Source of the DNA: Thermococci archaeon
GTDB taxonomy: Archaea; Hadarchaeota; B88-G9
Length of the DNA stretch: 16,014 nucleotides
Assembly: GCA_003660555.1 (NCBI GenBank)
Contig: QMUK01000021.1
Span: forward strand, 1-16,014
Direction of reading: 5' to 3'
In this document: one piece after another, positions 13,302-16,014 of the stretch
How positions within the stretch are numbered: position 1 is the first letter of the stretch
How the letters are laid out: each line of letters begins with the position of its first letter
The notes under the pieces: generated by a model
Seen by the model: only the letters and a program-made list of their open reading frames with translations
Databases searched by the model: none
Told to the model about the DNA's origin: nothing
Made by a program: the position numbers and the translations under genes

Positions 13302-13801
13302 AGATCGAGGCCAAGTTAAGAGGTCATCCCAATCTCAGAAGAGTCATTGAAAGGCTAGGAGGCAAGAGCTTAGGGGTAGTAGACCAGGAGGACATTTATC
13401 TATTTCATCCGAGGATAGAAATGAAAGATTGTGCCTTAAGAGTTCGAATAGAGTGTTCTAATAATTGCAAGAGTGTAAAACTCTGTTATAAGGGTCCAAG
13501 ACTAACTATAGGGATGGTAAAGCAAAGAGAAGAGATAGAAGTGCATGTCGATGACTTAGATAAGCTATTGAGCATATTCCGCAATCTAGGATTCGAAGTA
13601 GTGGCCACAGTAAAAAAGAAAAGAGAGATATTCTCCCTTGGCAGAGTAGAAATACATCTGGATGATGTGGAAGAGCTAGGAATGTTTCTGGAAATAGAGG
13701 GAAATTCCCGAAGCGAGATAGAGAAAGTAATATCTGAATTGGGTCTCAGCGAGAAGGAAGTAGAGAGAAGGACTTACCTAGAGATGCTCCTCGGGGGCTA
13801 A
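13295..13801 (+). CDS. CYTH domain protein (CyaB-like adenylyl cyclase or triphosphatase)
   Basis: A 168-residue CYTH tunnel-fold protein. The ExExK motif is at residues 3-7 (EIEAK), and charged residues lining the tunnel follow in 'CALRVRIEC', 'LCYKGPR', 'KQREEIEVHVDD', 'VKKKREIFSLGRVEIHLDDV' and 'GMFLEIEG'. This is the class IV adenylyl cyclase/CyaB branch, in which archaeal members may make cAMP or hydrolyse triphosphate-containing compounds; which applies cannot be read here. The ATG at 13295 overlaps the CobO stop, and its stop is three bases before the MutS-like start, so the three are co-transcribed. The link between them is not apparent. Confidence 0.88.
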   Translation: MVEIEAKLRGHPNLRRVIERLGGKSLGVVDQEDIYLFHPRIEMKDCALRVRIECSNNCKSVKLCYKGPRLTIGMVKQREEIEVHVDDLDKLLSIFRNLGFEVVATVKKKREIFSLGRVEIHLDDVEELGMFLEIEGNSRSEIEKVISELGLSEKEVERRTYLEMLLGG

Positions 13802-13804
13802 AGA

Positions 13805-15775
13805 ATGAAAAAAGTCCCTGGACTGGGGAAAAGGACTAAAGAAATTCTTATCAAGAGTTTAGGTAGCGAAGACGAGATACTAAGCTCAATAGAAAAAAGA
13901 GATGTTCTAAAACTAATAAATGCCGGATTGCCACCTAGAAGAGCTGTGGAACTAATAAAATCTTTTGAGTACAGTAAACTCGGTTGTAAGGATGTTCTAG
14001 CCACTAAATTATCGAAGGAAGTGCACAGGAAGCTAATCTCAATCGTGAAGAGTTTTTGCTCTATGGAAGAGACTAGAGTGAGAATTGATTTGTTTTTCCC
14101 ATTGCCGAGGGGTGGAGAGAGAATTTGCCGAGAGAGGATGAGTGAACTGTTATCATACAAAAATTGGGTCAAGAGACTTATGGAAGAAATAGGGCCAGAA
14201 GGAATAGAAAAAATCAGAAAGATAGTATCTGGTGTGAAAAGGCCGAGAAAATCCGAGATAGATATGGAGTTCTCTAGGGTTCTCATATCTAGGGAGAGAG
14301 TCAACACGAGGTACACTGAGGTACTAGACCCTTCCTCGGTAATTGACTACTCCTCTCTCCTCGAGAGATATGACTTGGTGTTAATTGGTGAAGATTGCTC
14401 AGAGATTCAAATAGATGGAGAATTGACTCCTATAGACGAAATAGAGATCTCTCCAGAGGTAATACTAGAGAACTTCCTGCCGAACTACGAGTTCATAAAA
14501 GCTTGTGCAGATCTCTCCGAATTTTTCAAAGAATTCTCCGAAATGAATGAAATAAAAGAAAAAATAGATTCTTTTCTCCGTTTGAGAAAAGAAAAAATTA
14601 AGGAACTAAGCAAAATAGAAGAGATAATCACAGAAGTCGAGAACTGGATGAACGATGAGTTCTCCAAGAGGGTTGGCGAGTTGAAAATAAGCCTAGGTGG
14701 AGATCAAATTTTGAGGGCCCTCAGAGGAGAGACTATAATACCGGAGGAATTAGAGAGGAAATACAACGAGGTGATTGAGGAAGCCATATCCCTCCTGAAA
14801 GAGAGGACTGGGGTAGATGAGAGAATCTTAATTGAGCTCATTCCTGAGAAACTATCATACCCAATTGAGTTCAAAAACAAAGACTTAGTAAAGTCTGAAA
14901 TTAGAAAAATTTTAGCCACGGTAGACATTCAACTAAAGAGAGAATTGGCTAGATATTTGAAGGGAAAGGAGAAATTACTGACAGATGCCTATGATGAAGT
15001 GCTGGAAATTGACTATAAGTTGAGCTTGGGGCTTTTCGCTATGGAATACGATCTAAAAGAAGTTAAAATATCTGAGAGTGGAGGAATTGGATTTAAAAAT
15101 GCTAGAAACATATTTTTAAATGGGAAAAAAGTAGATCCTGTTAGTTATGAGATAGGAGAAACTCCAATGGGATTTCCCACCAAAGGAGAGAGAGTGGTCC
15201 TATTAACCGGGGCAAATAGTGGGGGAAAAAGCACTCTGTTGGAAACAATCGTGCTTCTTCAGACCATGGTACAATCTGGGATTCCTCCTCCTGTTGATGA
15301 GGGTTACTTCTCATTTTTCGACGAGATATACCTTTATGGAAAATTCGTAGGGTCTAGTGGTGCTGGAGCATTCGAAAAACTCCTTAAGGAAATATGTCCT
15401 ATCTCTCTAAAAGACGGGAAGAAGAAATTGGTTCTAATAGACGAGATAGAAACTGTAACTGAACCAGGAGCTGCAGCCAAAGTGATATCTGGAATAATAG
15501 AGGCTTTCCTAGACAATGAAGGAATACACTCGGTTATAGTCACACACCTCGGGGAAGAGGTGAGAGAGCTTCTCAGTGGGAAAGGAATACGAATCGATGG
15601 AATAGAAGCAAGAGGTCTGAATGAGAATTTGGAACTAATAGTGGACAGAAGCCCAATATTTGGGAAGTTAGCCAGAAGTACACCACAGTTGGTTGTAGAG
15701 AGGATGTATAAAACTTCCAAAGGAGAGATCAAGAAAATATACGAGAGAATACTTAATTTCTTCTCACAAGAGTAG
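13805..15775 (+). CDS. MutS-like ATPase with N-terminal helix-hairpin-helix, archaeal MutS5/MutS2-related
   Basis: This 656-residue protein combines an N-terminal helix-hairpin-helix ('VPGLGKRTKEILIKSLGS', residues 4-21), a long helical/coiled-coil middle (about 225-300, rich in E/K) and a C-terminal MutS-type ABC ATPase. The ATPase has Walker A 'GANSGGKST' (469-477), Walker B 'LVLIDE' ending D546-E547 with 'IETVTEPGAAAKV' after it, and the H-loop His581 in 'VTHLGE'. It lacks the mismatch-recognition domain with the Phe-x-Glu motif of MutS1. MutS-like proteins without that domain act on DNA or ribosome-linked processes rather than classic repair. No Smr domain is seen. ATG at 13805 follows GGGGG with about seven bases. 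The role is likely nucleic-acid binding; no partner MutL is in view. Confidence 0.82.
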   Translation: MKKVPGLGKRTKEILIKSLGSEDEILSSIEKRDVLKLINAGLPPRRAVELIKSFEYSKLGCKDVLATKLSKEVHRKLISIVKSFCSMEETRVRIDLFFPLPRGGERICRERMSELLSYKNWVKRLMEEIGPEGIEKIRKIVSGVKRPRKSEIDMEFSRVLISRERVNTRYTEVLDPSSVIDYSSLLERYDLVLIGEDCSEIQIDGELTPIDEIEISPEVILENFLPNYEFIKACADLSEFFKEFSEMNEIKEKIDSFLRLRKEKIKELSKIEEIITEVENWMNDEFSKRVGELKISLGGDQILRALRGETIIPEELERKYNEVIEEAISLLKERTGVDERILIELIPEKLSYPIEFKNKDLVKSEIRKILATVDIQLKRELARYLKGKEKLLTDAYDEVLEIDYKLSLGLFAMEYDLKEVKISESGGIGFKNARNIFLNGKKVDPVSYEIGETPMGFPTKGERVVLLTGANSGGKSTLLETIVLLQTMVQSGIPPPVDEGYFSFFDEIYLYGKFVGSSGAGAFEKLLKEICPISLKDGKKKLVLIDEIETVTEPGAAAKVISGIIEAFLDNEGIHSVIVTHLGEEVRELLSGKGIRIDGIEARGLNENLELIVDRSPIFGKLARSTPQLVVERMYKTSKGEIKKIYERILNFFSQE

Positions 15776-15806
15776 AGTGATTCTGACTATCTCAGATCTC
15801 CTGAAA

Positions 15807-16014
15807 TCAAACTCCTCCCCTGAGTATTTCCCTCGAGATTATCATCCTTTGGACCTCTGAGGTTCCCTCCCCTATTTCCATTAGTTTGGAGTCTCTGAAA
15901 TACCTCTCCACTGGATATTCTTGAGTGTAGCCGTATCCTCCATGGATTTGTATTGCCTTGGTGGTTATCCACATTGCTGCCTCAGAGGAGAAGAGTTTCG
16001 CCATGGAAGCTTCC
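15807..16014 (-). CDS. Acyl-CoA dehydrogenase, C-terminal part (5' end off window)
   Basis: The minus strand is open from the right edge to a TGA at 15807. About 68 residues are visible and match the C-terminal helical domain of acyl-CoA dehydrogenases: '[19 protein letters not shown]', '[18 protein letters not shown]' and '[20 protein letters not shown]'. The GGYGY and EGTSE-QR pieces are family hallmarks for FAD binding and tetramer contacts. These enzymes oxidise acyl-CoA to enoyl-CoA. The substrate and catalytic Glu position cannot be judged because the N-terminal and middle domains lie outside the window. It is convergent with the MutS-like gene, 31 bases apart. Confidence 0.92.
   Translation of the reverse strand, partial: EASMAKLFSSEAAMWITTKAIQIHGGYGYTQEYPVERYFRDSKLMEIGEGTSEVQRMIISREILRGGV

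Noticed and set aside
13798-14316. Minus-strand frame of 172 codons within the MutS-like gene
   Set aside because: It is antisense to a well supported gene, with Ser/Leu/Ile-rich shadow composition and no recognisable motif.
1-16014. CRISPR array, insertion sequence ends or prophage genes
   Set aside because: No regularly spaced repeats, transposase, integrase or terminal inverted repeats were visible, and the genes are mostly packed housekeeping types.

Overview
The window looks like a piece of a thermophilic archaeal chromosome. The evidence is an archaeal-type four-subunit pyruvate:ferredoxin oxidoreductase, the AcnX/UbiD genes of the archaeal modified mevalonate pathway, a SerK-type free serine kinase, TATA-like boxes about 26 bases before the expected transcript starts, strong GGAGGTGA ribosome binding sites, heavy AGA/AGG use for arginine, and purine-rich coding strands. 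Phylum cannot be fixed from this stretch; a TACK-type lineage is a guess. No rRNA, tRNA, CRISPR array, insertion sequence or phage gene was seen.

Layout. (1) 1-1265, minus: 5' part of a secreted protein with Ig-like repeats, running off the left edge. (2) 1313-1927, minus: a thymidylate kinase-like gene, preceded by a possible 34-residue ORF whose stop overlaps its ATG. (3) 1928-2319: the only long gap between confident genes. It holds what looks like a broken methyltransferase-like reading frame. (4) 8430 down to 2320, minus: a tight seven-gene run, YjbQ - HD phosphohydrolase - UbiX - UbiD/anhydromevalonate phosphate decarboxylase - AcnX large - AcnX small - M50 membrane protease. (5) 8453-8740, plus: a TIGR04076-type small protein, divergent from YjbQ by 22 bases. 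(6) 12710 down to 8709, minus: a six-gene run, POR gamma - delta - alpha - beta - SerK-like kinase - DUF429. (7) 12786-15775, plus: CobO-type corrinoid adenosyltransferase - CYTH phosphatase/cyclase - MutS-like ATPase. (8) 15807 to the right edge, minus: C-terminus of an acyl-CoA dehydrogenase.

How they work together. UbiX makes prenylated FMN for UbiD-family decarboxylases. AcnX (two subunits) dehydrates mevalonate 5-phosphate to trans-anhydromevalonate 5-phosphate, and the UbiD-like enzyme decarboxylates this to isopentenyl phosphate. Four adjacent genes therefore encode the two signature steps of the archaeal isoprenoid route and the cofactor maker. The POR genes convert pyruvate and CoA to acetyl-CoA with ferredoxin as acceptor; the SerK-like gene behind them would send serine toward O-phosphoserine. 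CobO, CYTH and MutS-like genes share a transcript but no obvious pathway.

The most unusual general feature is initiation. Many genes appear to start at TTG behind near-perfect Shine-Dalgarno sequences, which shortens several naive ATG or longest-frame gene models. I found no clearly new system. The best leads are the decayed methyltransferase/small ORF region, a shared TATA element with a palindromic operator candidate in front of CobO, and the association of SerK with POR.
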